Below, in pieces: positions 51,768 through 59,993 of a stretch of 64,000 nucleotides of DNA. Every line of letters begins with the position of its first letter. The stretch's first letter is position 1. A program made the position numbers and the translations under genes. The notes below the pieces were generated by a model. It searched no databases, was not told where the DNA came from, and saw nothing but the letters and a program-made list of their open reading frames with translations. The DNA lies in NCBI GenBank assembly GCA_000824845.1, contig CCNC01000141.1, forward strand, positions 62,001 through 126,000. Direction: 5' to 3'. The stretch comes from Mesorhizobium sp. ORS 3359 (lineage in GTDB: Bacteria > Pseudomonadota > Alphaproteobacteria > Rhizobiales > Rhizobiaceae).

Positions 51768-54700
51768 CTACGCGGCGGCAAGCAGGCTGGCGTTCCCACC
51801 TGCCGCTGTCGTGTCGACGCAGACCGCGCGCTCATGCGCGTAGGCGGCCGGGTTCAGCACTTCGCTGACCAGCGGCACGATCGGCCCGGCGCGGTCGGCA
51901 ATCACCTTGCGCACGATGCGCGCGGCTTCCGGCGTGCCGGAAAAGGCGACGACATCGACGCGCAGCGAGCGCGCCTCGACCGGATCAGGCCGGCCGTCGA
52001 TGGCTGCCAGCGGCAGGCCCTTGCCGGTCAGTGCCGAGAGTGCTGCCGGCGCGCCCGGCGCCACGGCAAGCACCGCATTGCCGGCCGCGAGCGCCTGGAT
52101 CGTCTGGGCAAGCAGCGTCTCGGCATCAGGGCCGAGGCAAAGCACCCGGCCGCGTGGCGCCAGCGACAGCGTGTTGGCCTCGCCGGTCGGCCCGGGCAGG
52201 TCGACCTGGCCGAAATCGAGGCTGGCGGCCGCGGCGATCGCCGCCGCGCCCTTGCCGCGCAGGTGCTTCCTCAGGATCGCCACGCGGTCCGGCCGCATCG
52301 ACCAGCCGCCCAGCGTCGGGTCCGGCAGATTGTCGGCGAGTTCCGTCGCGGTCACCTTGTGGCCATCGACAACCTCGGTTCCGGCCTCAGGCCCCTTGCG
52401 GAAACGGCGCAGGTAATGCGGGCCGCCGGCCTTCGGGCCGGTGCCCGAAAGCCCCTCGCCGCCGAAGGGCTGCGAGCCGACGACGGCGCCGATCTGGTTG
52501 CGGTTGACATAGATGTTGCCGGCATGGATGCCGTCGACGAAATGCTGGACCCGGCCCTCGATGCGCGTGTGCAGGCCGAAGGTGAGGCCGTAACCCTTGC
52601 GGTTGATGGCGGCGATGACCTGGTCGATCTCGTCGGCATCGAAAGTCGCGACGTGCAGCACCGGGCCGAACACTTCGCGTTCCATCTCCTCGATGCCCTT
52701 GACGCGGAAGACATGCGGGGCGACGAAGCGGCCGGTGGCCGGCGCTTCGATCCTGGCGATCAGCCGGCCTTCCAGCCCCTTCTTCTTGCAATAGTCGCTG
52801 ATCGAAGCCTGCGCCTCGTCGTCGATGACCGGGCCGACATCGGTAGAGAGGGCCCAGGGATTGCCGACTTTGAGCGCTTCCATGGCGCCCTTCAGCATCT
52901 CCAGCATCTTCTTCTCGACATCCTTCTGGACATAGAGCACGCGCAGCGCCGAGCAGCGCTGGCCGGCGCTCTGGAAGGCCGACGCGAGAATGTCGCGCAC
53001 CGCTTGTTCCGGCAGCGCGGTGGAATCGACAATCATCGCATTCAAGCCGCCGGTCTCGGCGATCAGCATCGCATCGGGCGCCGCGGTCTCGGCCAGCTGC
53101 TTCTCGATCAGCTTGGCGACCTCGGTCGAGCCGGTGAAGCACACACCTGCAATGCGCGGATCTGCGGTGAGCGGCGCGCCGACCGACGGGCCATCGCCCG
53201 GCAGGAGTTGAATGACATCCTCCGGCACGCCGGCCTCGCGCAGCATCTCGACCGCGCGGAAAGCAATCAGCGGCGTCTGCTCGGCGGGCTTGGCGATCAC
53301 CGAATTGCCGGTGACCAAAGCCGCCGCGATCTGGCCGGTGAAGATCGCCAGCGGGAAATTCCACGGCGAGATGCAGACGATCGCGCCGCGCGCCTCGGTG
53401 CCTGCCTCGGCATTGGCCGCCTCGGCCGCGTAATAGCGCAGGAAGTCGACCGCCTCGCGCACCTCGGCGACACCGTCGGCCAGCGACTTGCCGGCCTCGC
53501 GGGTGGCGAGGGCGAAAAGCTCGGCGGCGTTGGCCTCGTAGAGGTCGGCGGCGCGGTTGAGGATCGCGGCGCGCTCGGCAACCGGACGCTTCGCCCAGGC
53601 GGGCTGCGCGTCGACGGCGATGCGCACGGCGGTCGCCACCTGCTTGGCCGCAGCTTCATGCACCGTGCCTACGATCTCGTCGGGCTTGGCCGGATTGACG
53701 ATCTGCCGCTGCTTGCCGTAGCCGGCGGCGCGCGTGACCGGCTTGGCATGCCAGCGGTCCGCTCCGGCAAATTCCGCCCTCGCCTTGTCGATGGCTGCCA
53801 GCGTCACCGCATCGGTGATGTCGAAGCCCTTCGAGTTGCGGCGGCCGGCGCCGAAGATCGCGGCTGGCAGCGCGATCGCGGGATTGGCCGCCGGCCCTTG
53901 CGTCTCGACAACCGTGAGCGGATCGCGCGCGATCTCCTCCGGCTCGACTTCCTCGTCGGTCAACTGGTGGACGAAGGAGGAATTGGCGCCGTTTTCCAGC
54001 AAACGCCGGACCAGATAGGCGAGCAGGTCGGAATGCGCGCCGACCGGCGCATAGATGCGGCAACGCGTGCCTTCGGCCTGCCGCACGGTTTCATGCAGCG
54101 CCTCGCCCATGCCGTGCAGGCGCTGGAACTCGAAGCTGTCGCGGTCCTTCGCCATCGACAGGATGGCGGCGACAGTGTGCGCGTTATGGGTGGCGAACTG
54201 CGGATAGATGCGGTCGGTCATCGACAAAAGCTTCTTCGCGCAGGCCAGATACGAAACGTCGGTGTTGGCCTTGCGGGTGAAGACCGGATAGCCGGTAAGA
54301 CCCAGCGTCTGCGCCCGCTTGATCTCGGTGTCCCAATAGGCGCCCTTGACCAGCCGCACCATGATCCGGCGGTCGTATTTCTTCGCGAGCGCATAGAGCC
54401 AGTCGATGGCGAAAGCCGCGCGCGGGCCATAGGCCTGGACGACGACGCCGAAGCCGTCCCAGCCGGCAAGTTCCGGCTCGGCCAGGACGCGTTCGATGAC
54501 ATCGAGCGACAGGTCGAGGCGGTCTGCCTCCTCGGCATCGATATTGAGGCCCATGCGCGAGTGCCGGGCGGCAAGCGCCAGCGACAGCAGCCGTTCGGCC
54601 ATCACCGGCAGCATGGTCTCGCGCTGCGCCACCTCGTAGCGCGGGTGCAGCGCCGAGAGCTTGACCGAAATGCCGTGATTGTAGCGGATGTCGGGGCCGT

Positions 54701-55376
54701 TCGACCCGGCATCGAGCGACGAGATCGCATCGGCATAGGCGCGGTGGTAGCGCAGCGCGTCGGCCTCGGTGCGGGCCGCCTCGCCCAGCATGTCGAAGGA
54801 ATAGAGATAGCCCTTCTGCGTCATCGGCCGGCCGCGCTTGACCGCCTCGGCGATGGTGCGGCCGAGCACGAACTGCTCGCCCATCTCGCGCATAGCCGCG
54901 GCAACCGCCTTGCGGATCACCGGCTCGCCCAGCCGACGCACCATGGCCCGCAGCGTGCCTTCGATGCCGCCCTCGCCTTCGTCGAGCACGCGGCCGGTCA
55001 GCATCAGAGCCCAGGTCGAGGCGTTGACGAAGATCGAGCTTGAGCCGCCCGAATGCGCCGACCAGTCATGCGGCGCGATCTTGTCCGCGATCAGATCGTC
55101 CATGGTCTCGGTGTCGGGCACGCGCAGCAGCGCCTCGGCCAGGCACATCAGCGCCACGCCTTCCTTGGTCGACAGGCCGTACGCCGAGAGGAAAACTTCC
55201 ATCAGCCTCGGATCGGTCGAGCCGCGCACCGCGCGCACCAGATCGGCCGCGCGCGCCGAGATCGCCTTGCGCTCCTCGGCCGACAACCCCGCCGTCGCCG
55301 ACAGGCGCTTCACCGCCTCGTCTTCGTCGGGCAAATAATTGGCGCGGATCTGCTGGCGGATGGCATCGAGCGGCAT
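51768..55376 (-). CDS. putA: Bifunctional proline dehydrogenase/L-glutamate gamma-semialdehyde dehydrogenase
   Basis: A 1202-residue PutA. The FAD proline dehydrogenase barrel spans about 110-470 (IRYNHGISVKLSALHPRYE; GFGVVVQAYGPRA; RLVKGAYWDTEIK). The aldehyde dehydrogenase spans about 560-1010 with the catalytic Glu in AETGGLNAMIV and Cys in SAGQRCSALRV. A C-terminal ALDH-like extension of about 190 residues follows. The ribbon-helix-helix DNA-binding domain of enterobacterial PutA is absent, so regulation falls to the divergent Lrp-type gene. Confidence 0.95.
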   Translation of the reverse strand: MPLDAIRQQIRANYLPDEDEAVKRLSATAGLSAEERKAISARAADLVRAVRGSTDPRLMEVFLSAYGLSTKEGVALMCLAEALLRVPDTETMDDLIADKIAPHDWSAHSGGSSSIFVNASTWALMLTGRVLDEGEGGIEGTLRAMVRRLGEPVIRKAVAAAMREMGEQFVLGRTIAEAVKRGRPMTQKGYLYSFDMLGEAARTEADALRYHRAYADAISSLDAGSNGPDIRYNHGISVKLSALHPRYEVAQRETMLPVMAERLLSLALAARHSRMGLNIDAEEADRLDLSLDVIERVLAEPELAGWDGFGVVVQAYGPRAAFAIDWLYALAKKYDRRIMVRLVKGAYWDTEIKRAQTLGLTGYPVFTRKANTDVSYLACAKKLLSMTDRIYPQFATHNAHTVAAILSMAKDRDSFEFQRLHGMGEALHETVRQAEGTRCRIYAPVGAHSDLLAYLVRRLLENGANSSFVHQLTDEEVEPEEIARDPLTVVETQGPAANPAIALPAAIFGAGRRNSKGFDITDAVTLAAIDKARAEFAGADRWHAKPVTRAAGYGKQRQIVNPAKPDEIVGTVHEAAAKQVATAVRIAVDAQPAWAKRPVAERAAILNRAADLYEANAAELFALATREAGKSLADGVAEVREAVDFLRYYAAEAANAEAGTEARGAIVCISPWNFPLAIFTGQIAAALVTGNSVIAKPAEQTPLIAFRAVEMLREAGVPEDVIQLLPGDGPSVGAPLTADPRIAGVCFTGSTEVAKLIEKQLAETAAPDAMLIAETGGLNAMIVDSTALPEQAVRDILASAFQSAGQRCSALRVLYVQKDVEKKMLEMLKGAMEALKVGNPWALSTDVGPVIDDEAQASISDYCKKKGLEGRLIARIEAPATGRFVAPHVFRVKGIEEMEREVFGPVLHVATFDADEIDQVIAAINRKGYGLTFGLHTRIEGRVQHFVDGIHAGNIYVNRNQIGAVVGSQPFGGEGLSGTGPKAGGPHYLRRFRKGPEAGTEVVDGHKVTATELADNLPDPTLGGWSMRPDRVAILRKHLRGKGAAAIAAAASLDFGQVDLPGPTGEANTLSLAPRGRVLCLGPDAETLLAQTIQALAAGNAVLAVAPGAPAALSALTGKGLPLAAIDGRPDPVEARSLRVDVVAFSGTPEAARIVRKVIADRAGPIVPLVSEVLNPAAYAHERAVCVDTTAAGGNASLLAAA

Positions 55377-55406
55377 ATCGGGTCCATGAAAGCGAGCGTG
55401 AGCGAA

Positions 55407-55428
55407 CGGTCTGGCGGTCGCCGGACCG
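55407..55428. promoter_or_regulatory. Candidate regulator site between putA and putR
   Basis: GGTCTGGCG and CGCCGGACC are inverted repeats matching at 8 of 9 positions with a GT spacer, extended by a flanking C/G pair. The site lies in the 116-base gap between the divergent genes, where the Lrp-type activator/autorepressor would bind. Confidence 0.45.
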
Positions 55429-55492
55429 AATGGCGCAAGCTAGCACAGCTTCGGATTCCAGTCGGCCCAAAGAAATCGACAAGGTACGCCAA

Positions 55493-55993
55493 TTGAACTA
55501 TCATAGAAGCCGAATTCCCATCGTTTCGGCTGCCATTTCGAAGATCGAAGACCAATTGGACCGCATCGACCGCAACATCCTGGCCGCGCTCGGGCGCGAC
55601 GGCCGGCTCTCGATGTCCGAACTGGCTTTGAAGGTCGGCCTGTCGAAGACGCCGGTGCAGGCGCGCGTGAAACGATTGGAGAAGGACGGCTACATCAGAG
55701 GCTACCGCGCCATCATCGATCGCGAGCGCATGGGCGAAGGCCATGTCGCCTTCGTCCAGGTGAAGCTGTCGGACACGCGCTCCGCGGCGCTCGACGCTTT
55801 CAACCGCGCTGTTCAGGGCGTGCCCGAGATCGAGCAGTGCCACATGATGGCATCGAGTTTCGACTACCTGCTGAAGGTCCGCACCACCGACATCGCCGCC
55901 TATCGCCGCGTGCTCGGCGAGCGCATTTCGGCCCTGCCGCATGTGGCGCAGACCTCGACCTTCGTGGCGATGGAGACGGTGAAGGATCGCTAA
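55493..55993 (+). CDS. putR: Lrp/AsnC-family regulator of proline catabolism
   Basis: A 166-residue Lrp-type regulator. The helix-turn-helix (RIDRNILAALGRDGRLSMSE; LSKTPVQARVKRLEKDGYI) is followed by the RAM ligand/oligomerisation domain (HVAFVQVKLSD to HVAQTSTFVAME). There is no ATG at the expected place: TTG 55493 has AAGG upstream and was taken, but a later TTG near the start of the Lrp domain (DQLDRID) is possible. Divergent from putA, as PutR is in Agrobacterium and other alphaproteobacteria, where it activates putA with proline. Confidence 0.87.
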   Translation: MNYHRSRIPIVSAAISKIEDQLDRIDRNILAALGRDGRLSMSELALKVGLSKTPVQARVKRLEKDGYIRGYRAIIDRERMGEGHVAFVQVKLSDTRSAALDAFNRAVQGVPEIEQCHMMASSFDYLLKVRTTDIAAYRRVLGERISALPHVAQTSTFVAMETVKDR

Positions 55994-57198
55994 TCAGAAA
56001 GCGTCTTGAGGAACGCCACCAAGGCGGCGCGCTCGCGATCGGACAGGTCGAGCGGGTGCACTTCCGATACGCCTTCAACGCTGGGCGGCGCCTTCGAATA
56101 GTGCGCCACCACTTCGTCGAGCGTCGCGAACTGCCCGGCATGCATGTAAGGCGCGCGATCCGCCGCAGCCCTGAGCGACGGCGTCTTGTAGGCGCGCATG
56201 ATCTGCGGACCGTCCTTGACCATGAAACGCAACTCGCGGCAGGCGCTCTCGTCGCCGTCGCGGAATTTGCCGAGGCAGTTGAACGGGTCGGCCTCGACTT
56301 GTGCCACGGCATCGACGCGCCCGCGGTCCGGCGGCAGGCCGTCGACCGGCGGCACGCCGGTGTTGTGGAAGGCGTTGTCGGTGAAGCGCGGACCGTTGTG
56401 GCAGGTCACGCAATTGGCCTTGCCGATGAACAGCTTCAGCCCGAGGATCTCTTCCGGCGAGAAAGCTGCGTTCCCTTCCGGCCTGGCGCCGGTCGCCAGA
56501 TCGATGGCGAAGCGGTCGAAGCGCGTCTGCTCGGGCTCGATCGATCGCTCGAAGGCGGCGATCGCCTTGCCGATATTGGCATAGACGCGGTTGACATCGT
56601 CCTGCTGAGAGGCGGGCATCGCGTTCCACACCGCCTTCTCGGCGTCGCTGCCGAGCGGGCTGGCATTGGCCGGCACGGTGGAAAGGTCGGGCAGCCGCCC
56701 AAAAATGCGCTCGTAGCGCTCGCCGAACCGCTTCTTGATGTAGTGCGCGAAGGCTGCCCGGTTGCCGGCCTGCTCCAGCGGGTTTTCAAGCGGCGTCAGC
56801 GCCTGCGCCCACAGGCTGTCGCGCCTCCCGTCCCAGAAGAACCAAGGATTGCGCGCCACGCCAGCCAGCGGCATGGTGCGGCGGTTGGTATGGCCGATGC
56901 CGACCGCCTGCGGCAGATCGTCCTGGAACTGGCGGTCGATCTTGTGGCAGGTCGAGCACGACACCGTGCCGTCACGGCTCATGCCGGCATCGAAGAACAG
57001 CGTCGAGCCGAGCGCGGCAGCCGCCGGCACATCCGCATACTGGTTCGTGGTGTCGGGTTTCAATGACGGCAGCGTATTCAGCGCCAGTGAGGCGATGGTC
57101 TTCTTCTCGGCGTCGCTGAATTGCGGCTCGCCGCAGCCACCCAGCAAGACGAGAGCAGCCAAAGCCAGCAGGCATGCAACGCTCGTCAGACGACTCAT
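55990..57198 (-). CDS. Diheme cytochrome c peroxidase (MauG/CcpA family) lipoprotein
   Basis: A 402-residue protein with a lipoprotein signal (LALAALVLLGGCG, lipobox Cys 22) and two c-type heme sites: SCSTCHKID near residue 80 and NCVTCHNGP near residue 265. The family reduces hydrogen peroxide or oxidises protein partners in the periplasm. The C-terminal part carries APYMHAGQFATLDEVVAHY, typical of CCPs. It overlaps the putR stop by a few bases (convergent) and follows a FixH-like gene 7 bases upstream in the same direction. Confidence 0.9.
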   Translation of the reverse strand: MSRLTSVACLLALAALVLLGGCGEPQFSDAEKKTIASLALNTLPSLKPDTTNQYADVPAAAALGSTLFFDAGMSRDGTVSCSTCHKIDRQFQDDLPQAVGIGHTNRRTMPLAGVARNPWFFWDGRRDSLWAQALTPLENPLEQAGNRAAFAHYIKKRFGERYERIFGRLPDLSTVPANASPLGSDAEKAVWNAMPASQQDDVNRVYANIGKAIAAFERSIEPEQTRFDRFAIDLATGARPEGNAAFSPEEILGLKLFIGKANCVTCHNGPRFTDNAFHNTGVPPVDGLPPDRGRVDAVAQVEADPFNCLGKFRDGDESACRELRFMVKDGPQIMRAYKTPSLRAAADRAPYMHAGQFATLDEVVAHYSKAPPSVEGVSEVHPLDLSDRERAALVAFLKTLSD

Positions 57199-57205
57199 CG
57201 AACGC

Positions 57206-57649
57206 TCACAACACGACGTTGAAGACGACGGAATCGGAACCCGCCGCCGCCGAGATACCGAAGTGCAGCTGCCACCAGCCGCTCATCGTGAATTTCACGC
57301 CGTCGATGCGGTAGCGCCCCTCGCCAAGATAATCGGTCGCCTGCGGACTGGTCGGCAGGCCGTGATTGTGCTGCGGCATCCCGCCGGAAACGGTGATGGC
57401 CGCCCCCTCCACCGGCGCGCCGGCGGCGGTCTTCAGCGTCAGCAGCCAGGATTGCAGCTCGCCCTGCCGGATGACGCCGCGCTCCGGCTCGAAGCTCGCA
57501 ACGAACAGCCCGTTCGCCGTCTTCTTGGAGCGCGACCGGTCCGGACCGGACGCCGAATGCGGCAGCGTCAGATAGACGACGGCCACGATGCCGACCAGCA
57601 ACGCGGCCAAGCCGAGCCCCGCAAGGATGTAACGCCATATCGATGCCAA
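57206..57649 (-). CDS. FixH/YtkA-family membrane-anchored periplasmic protein
   Basis: A 147-residue protein with one N-terminal membrane anchor (YILAGLGLAALLVGIVAVVYL) and a periplasmic Ig-like domain with GGMPQHNHGLPTSPQ and DGVKFTMSGWWQLHFGI, the YtkA/FixH-like pattern. The histidine pair in QHNHG might bind copper. It lies 7 bases upstream of the diheme peroxidase and both are probably co-transcribed, suggesting a role in maturation or electron transfer to the peroxidase, which is inferred only from linkage. Confidence 0.78.
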   Translation of the reverse strand: MASIWRYILAGLGLAALLVGIVAVVYLTLPHSASGPDRSRSKKTANGLFVASFEPERGVIRQGELQSWLLTLKTAAGAPVEGAAITVSGGMPQHNHGLPTSPQATDYLGEGRYRIDGVKFTMSGWWQLHFGISAAAGSDSVVFNVVL

Positions 57650-57807
57650 ACCCGTTCCTCTTCGGCTGCTAACGTCGCGGGCCGCTCGCCGCGTCCCGCC
57701 CTGCCTGTGGGAAATCGTTTCTGGCGCAAAATTCGCCGGCAGCCAAGCATGGCGCTGCCGGCCGCAAAAAGCTACAGCAACAAGACTTTAAGAAGGATTG
57801 AACCCAC

Positions 57808-58728
57808 ATGGCCGCCAAGGGTATCGCGTCGATCGGCGAATGCATGATCGAATTGTCGGGACAGACCGGCGACAGCTGGCGCATGGGCTTTGCCGGCGAC
57901 ACCTTCAACACGCTGTGGGCATTGCACGCGCTGAGCCCGGAGCGCCCCGCGACTTATGTCTCGGCCTTCGGCGACGATCCCTTCTCCCGCGACCAGATCG
58001 CCTTCTTCGGCCAGAACGGCATCGGCATAGGCAACAGTCCGGTCATTGCCGGCGCGCGCCCCGGCCTTTACGCCATCACGCTCACCGGAGCCGAACGCGC
58101 CTTCACCTATTGGCGAAGCGACGCGGCCGCGCGTCAGCTCGCCTCCGATCCGGCGGCGCTCGCGAAAAGCCTTCAAAACCAGGCGCTTGTCTATTTTTCC
58201 GGAATCACCCAGGCAATTCTGCACGAGGCCGCGCGGAAAACTTTGCTGACGGCCATAGTTGCGGCCCGGGCCGCCGGCTCGCTCGTCGCCTTCGACCCGA
58301 ATTACAGGCCGCGTCTGTGGCCGAGCCGCGAGGCAGCCCAGGCCGCTATCCTGGAGGCGCTTGCCGTGGCCGACATCGCGCTGCCGACCTTTCCGGACGA
58401 GCAGATGCTGTTCGGGGATCCGACGCCGCAGGCGACGGCGGAGCGCCTCGGCAAGCTGACCGGCGAGGTCGTGGTCAAGAATGGCGAGCAGCCGGCCCTG
58501 ATCGCGCTGAACGGCGCTTCGCAAACCGTGGATGCGGTGCATGTGGCCGCCCCGGTCGACACCACGGGGGCCGGCGATTCTTTCAACGGCGGCTATCTCG
58601 CCGCGCGGCTTGCCGGCCATGCGCCTGCCGACGCGGCGCGTCGCGCGCACAAAGTCGCCGCCGCGGTCGTGCAGGTTCGCGGCGCGCTTGCTCCATTCGC
58701 GACGTTGAGGGCAGCATTCGACAGTTAA
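57808..58728 (+). CDS. PfkB-family sugar kinase (2-keto-3-deoxygluconate kinase-like)
   Basis: A 306-residue ribokinase-family enzyme. The N-terminal GGD-like motif is GFAGDTFNTLWALH, the substrate-region FDPNYRPRLW is typical of KdgK, and the C-terminal PfkB signature DTTGAGDSFNGGYL holds the catalytic Asp. It phosphorylates 2-keto-3-deoxygluconate, feeding the Entner-Doudoroff pathway, by similarity. ATG 57808 (GAACCCAC upstream) is a reasonable start, AAGGA lying about 14 bases before it. It converges with an aldose epimerase gene. Confidence 0.85.
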   Translation: MAAKGIASIGECMIELSGQTGDSWRMGFAGDTFNTLWALHALSPERPATYVSAFGDDPFSRDQIAFFGQNGIGIGNSPVIAGARPGLYAITLTGAERAFTYWRSDAAARQLASDPAALAKSLQNQALVYFSGITQAILHEAARKTLLTAIVAARAAGSLVAFDPNYRPRLWPSREAAQAAILEALAVADIALPTFPDEQMLFGDPTPQATAERLGKLTGEVVVKNGEQPALIALNGASQTVDAVHVAAPVDTTGAGDSFNGGYLAARLAGHAPADAARRAHKVAAAVVQVRGALAPFATLRAAFDS

Positions 58729-58773
58729 GCGCCCTCGAAGCTTTAGCGCACATTACTTCAATATCGAAAAACC

Positions 58774-59799
58774 TTAAGGCAAACGGAACCGGTATTCCGT
58801 CACCTGATGATAGATCTGCCCGGGCCACAGCGTCGCCTGCGGGAAATAGGGCCGGTTCGGCGCGTCCGGCCAGGTCTGCGCTTCGAGGCAGAGGCCTGAA
58901 AACGCCTTGTAGTGGCGGCCATCGAGCCCCGGCGATGTCGGCGCGACGAACTGGCCGCTATAGAGCTGCAGTCCAGGCTCGGTGGTCCAGACTTCCATCT
59001 CGACGCCGGAATTGGCGCCTTGCACCCAGGCAGCCTGGTGCAGCGGTCCGCGGCTGGAGGCGAGGCAGTAATTCAGGTCGTATTGAAGCTGCTCGCCTTC
59101 CATTTCCATGCGCAGCGCCCGCGCCTGCCGGAAATCGAAAGGTGTGCCGTCGACCGGCTTCACGACACCTGTCGGGATCATCTCGTCATCGACGGGCGTG
59201 TAGGCGCTGGCGTTGAGCATCAGCCGATGGTCGAGGATGTCGCCGGCGCCGCCATCGTCGAGGTTGAAATAGGAGTGCTGCGCCAGATTGCAGAGCGTCG
59301 GCTCCTCGCAAGTCGCGGTCAGTTCCATGCTGAGCGTACCGGGGATCTTCAGCCGGTAGGTGCAGGTGACGTCGAGCGCGCCGGGAAAACCCATCGCGCC
59401 GTCCGGATCGTGCAGTGTCAGTGTCACGAAATCGCGGCCGTGCAGCGAGACGGTCCATGGCCGGTGGAAAAAGCCTTCCGAACCGCCATGCAGCGTGTGC
59501 TTGCCGAGAAAATTCTGCTCGGTCTGGTAGCGGTTGCCCGCGATCGTGAAACGGCCGCCGCCGATGCGGTTGGCGAAGCGGCCGACCACGGCGCCGAAGA
59601 AAGCACGGTCGGTCTCGTAAGGTTCGAAGCGGTCGTAGCCCAGCACCAGCGGCGCGTCGTGGCCGTTCAGTCGAAGATCCTGGACGATCGCACCCAGTCC
59701 GATGATGTTGGCGGTCAAGCCGCCGCCCCGGATCGTGAACCGGCGTACGGCCTCGCCCGCCTGCGTCGTGCCGAAGACCTCGCCGTCCTTCATCGCCAT
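58774..59799 (-). CDS. galM: Aldose 1-epimerase (galactose mutarotase)
   Basis: A 341-residue mutarotase. The family segments are GRFANRIGGGRFTIAG (substrate Asn/Arg), LHGGSEGFFHRPWTV, LCNLAQHSYFNLDD with the catalytic His, and a C-terminal Glu in SGLCLEAQTWPDAPN. It equilibrates alpha and beta anomers of hexoses. It is close to a ketodeoxygluconate-type kinase in a convergent orientation, but the two are separately transcribed. Confidence 0.9.
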   Translation of the reverse strand: MAMKDGEVFGTTQAGEAVRRFTIRGGGLTANIIGLGAIVQDLRLNGHDAPLVLGYDRFEPYETDRAFFGAVVGRFANRIGGGRFTIAGNRYQTEQNFLGKHTLHGGSEGFFHRPWTVSLHGRDFVTLTLHDPDGAMGFPGALDVTCTYRLKIPGTLSMELTATCEEPTLCNLAQHSYFNLDDGGAGDILDHRLMLNASAYTPVDDEMIPTGVVKPVDGTPFDFRQARALRMEMEGEQLQYDLNYCLASSRGPLHQAAWVQGANSGVEMEVWTTEPGLQLYSGQFVAPTSPGLDGRHYKAFSGLCLEAQTWPDAPNRPYFPQATLWPGQIYHQVTEYRFRLP

Positions 59800-59869
59800 G
59801 CCCGAAAATGTAAGTTGTCGATCAATGGATTTAGGCCGGCTATGGATGATCCGGCAAGGGCAGGCTCAG

Positions 59870-59910
59870 GCAATTCCAGGTGTCTGACCGTTTTTCGACC
59901 GGGATTTCGC
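59870..59910. repeat. Decayed copy of the palindromic intergenic repeat, copy 3
   Basis: GCAATTCCAGG followed by TGTCTGACCGTTTTTCGACC and GGGATTTCGC keeps the order and ends of the element at 2064-2107 with several substitutions and a short deletion. It lies in the gap upstream of galM and downstream of the dehydrogenase gene. Confidence 0.45.
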
Positions 59911-59924
59911 TGAACCAAACAGAT

Positions 59925-59963
59925 AGAGCCGCCCATCATTTCAGTGAAACGACGGACGGCTCT
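59925..59963 (-). terminator. Hairpin after the gabD-like gene, possible terminator
   Basis: AGAGCCGCCC and GGACGGCTCT form a 10-bp stem with one mismatch, and TTTCA/TGAAA pair inside the loop. It lies 31 bases past the dehydrogenase stop (minus strand). No long T tract follows, so termination efficiency is uncertain. Confidence 0.5.
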
Positions 59964-59993
59964 TCAAAACCTATCCAGTACGGCCGGTCGATA

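Noticed and set aside
51834..55043. Very long plus-strand frame opposite putA
   Set aside because: It is a GC-skew shadow of putA; the peptide is Arg/His/Gly-rich without any recognisable domain, while putA is fully conserved.
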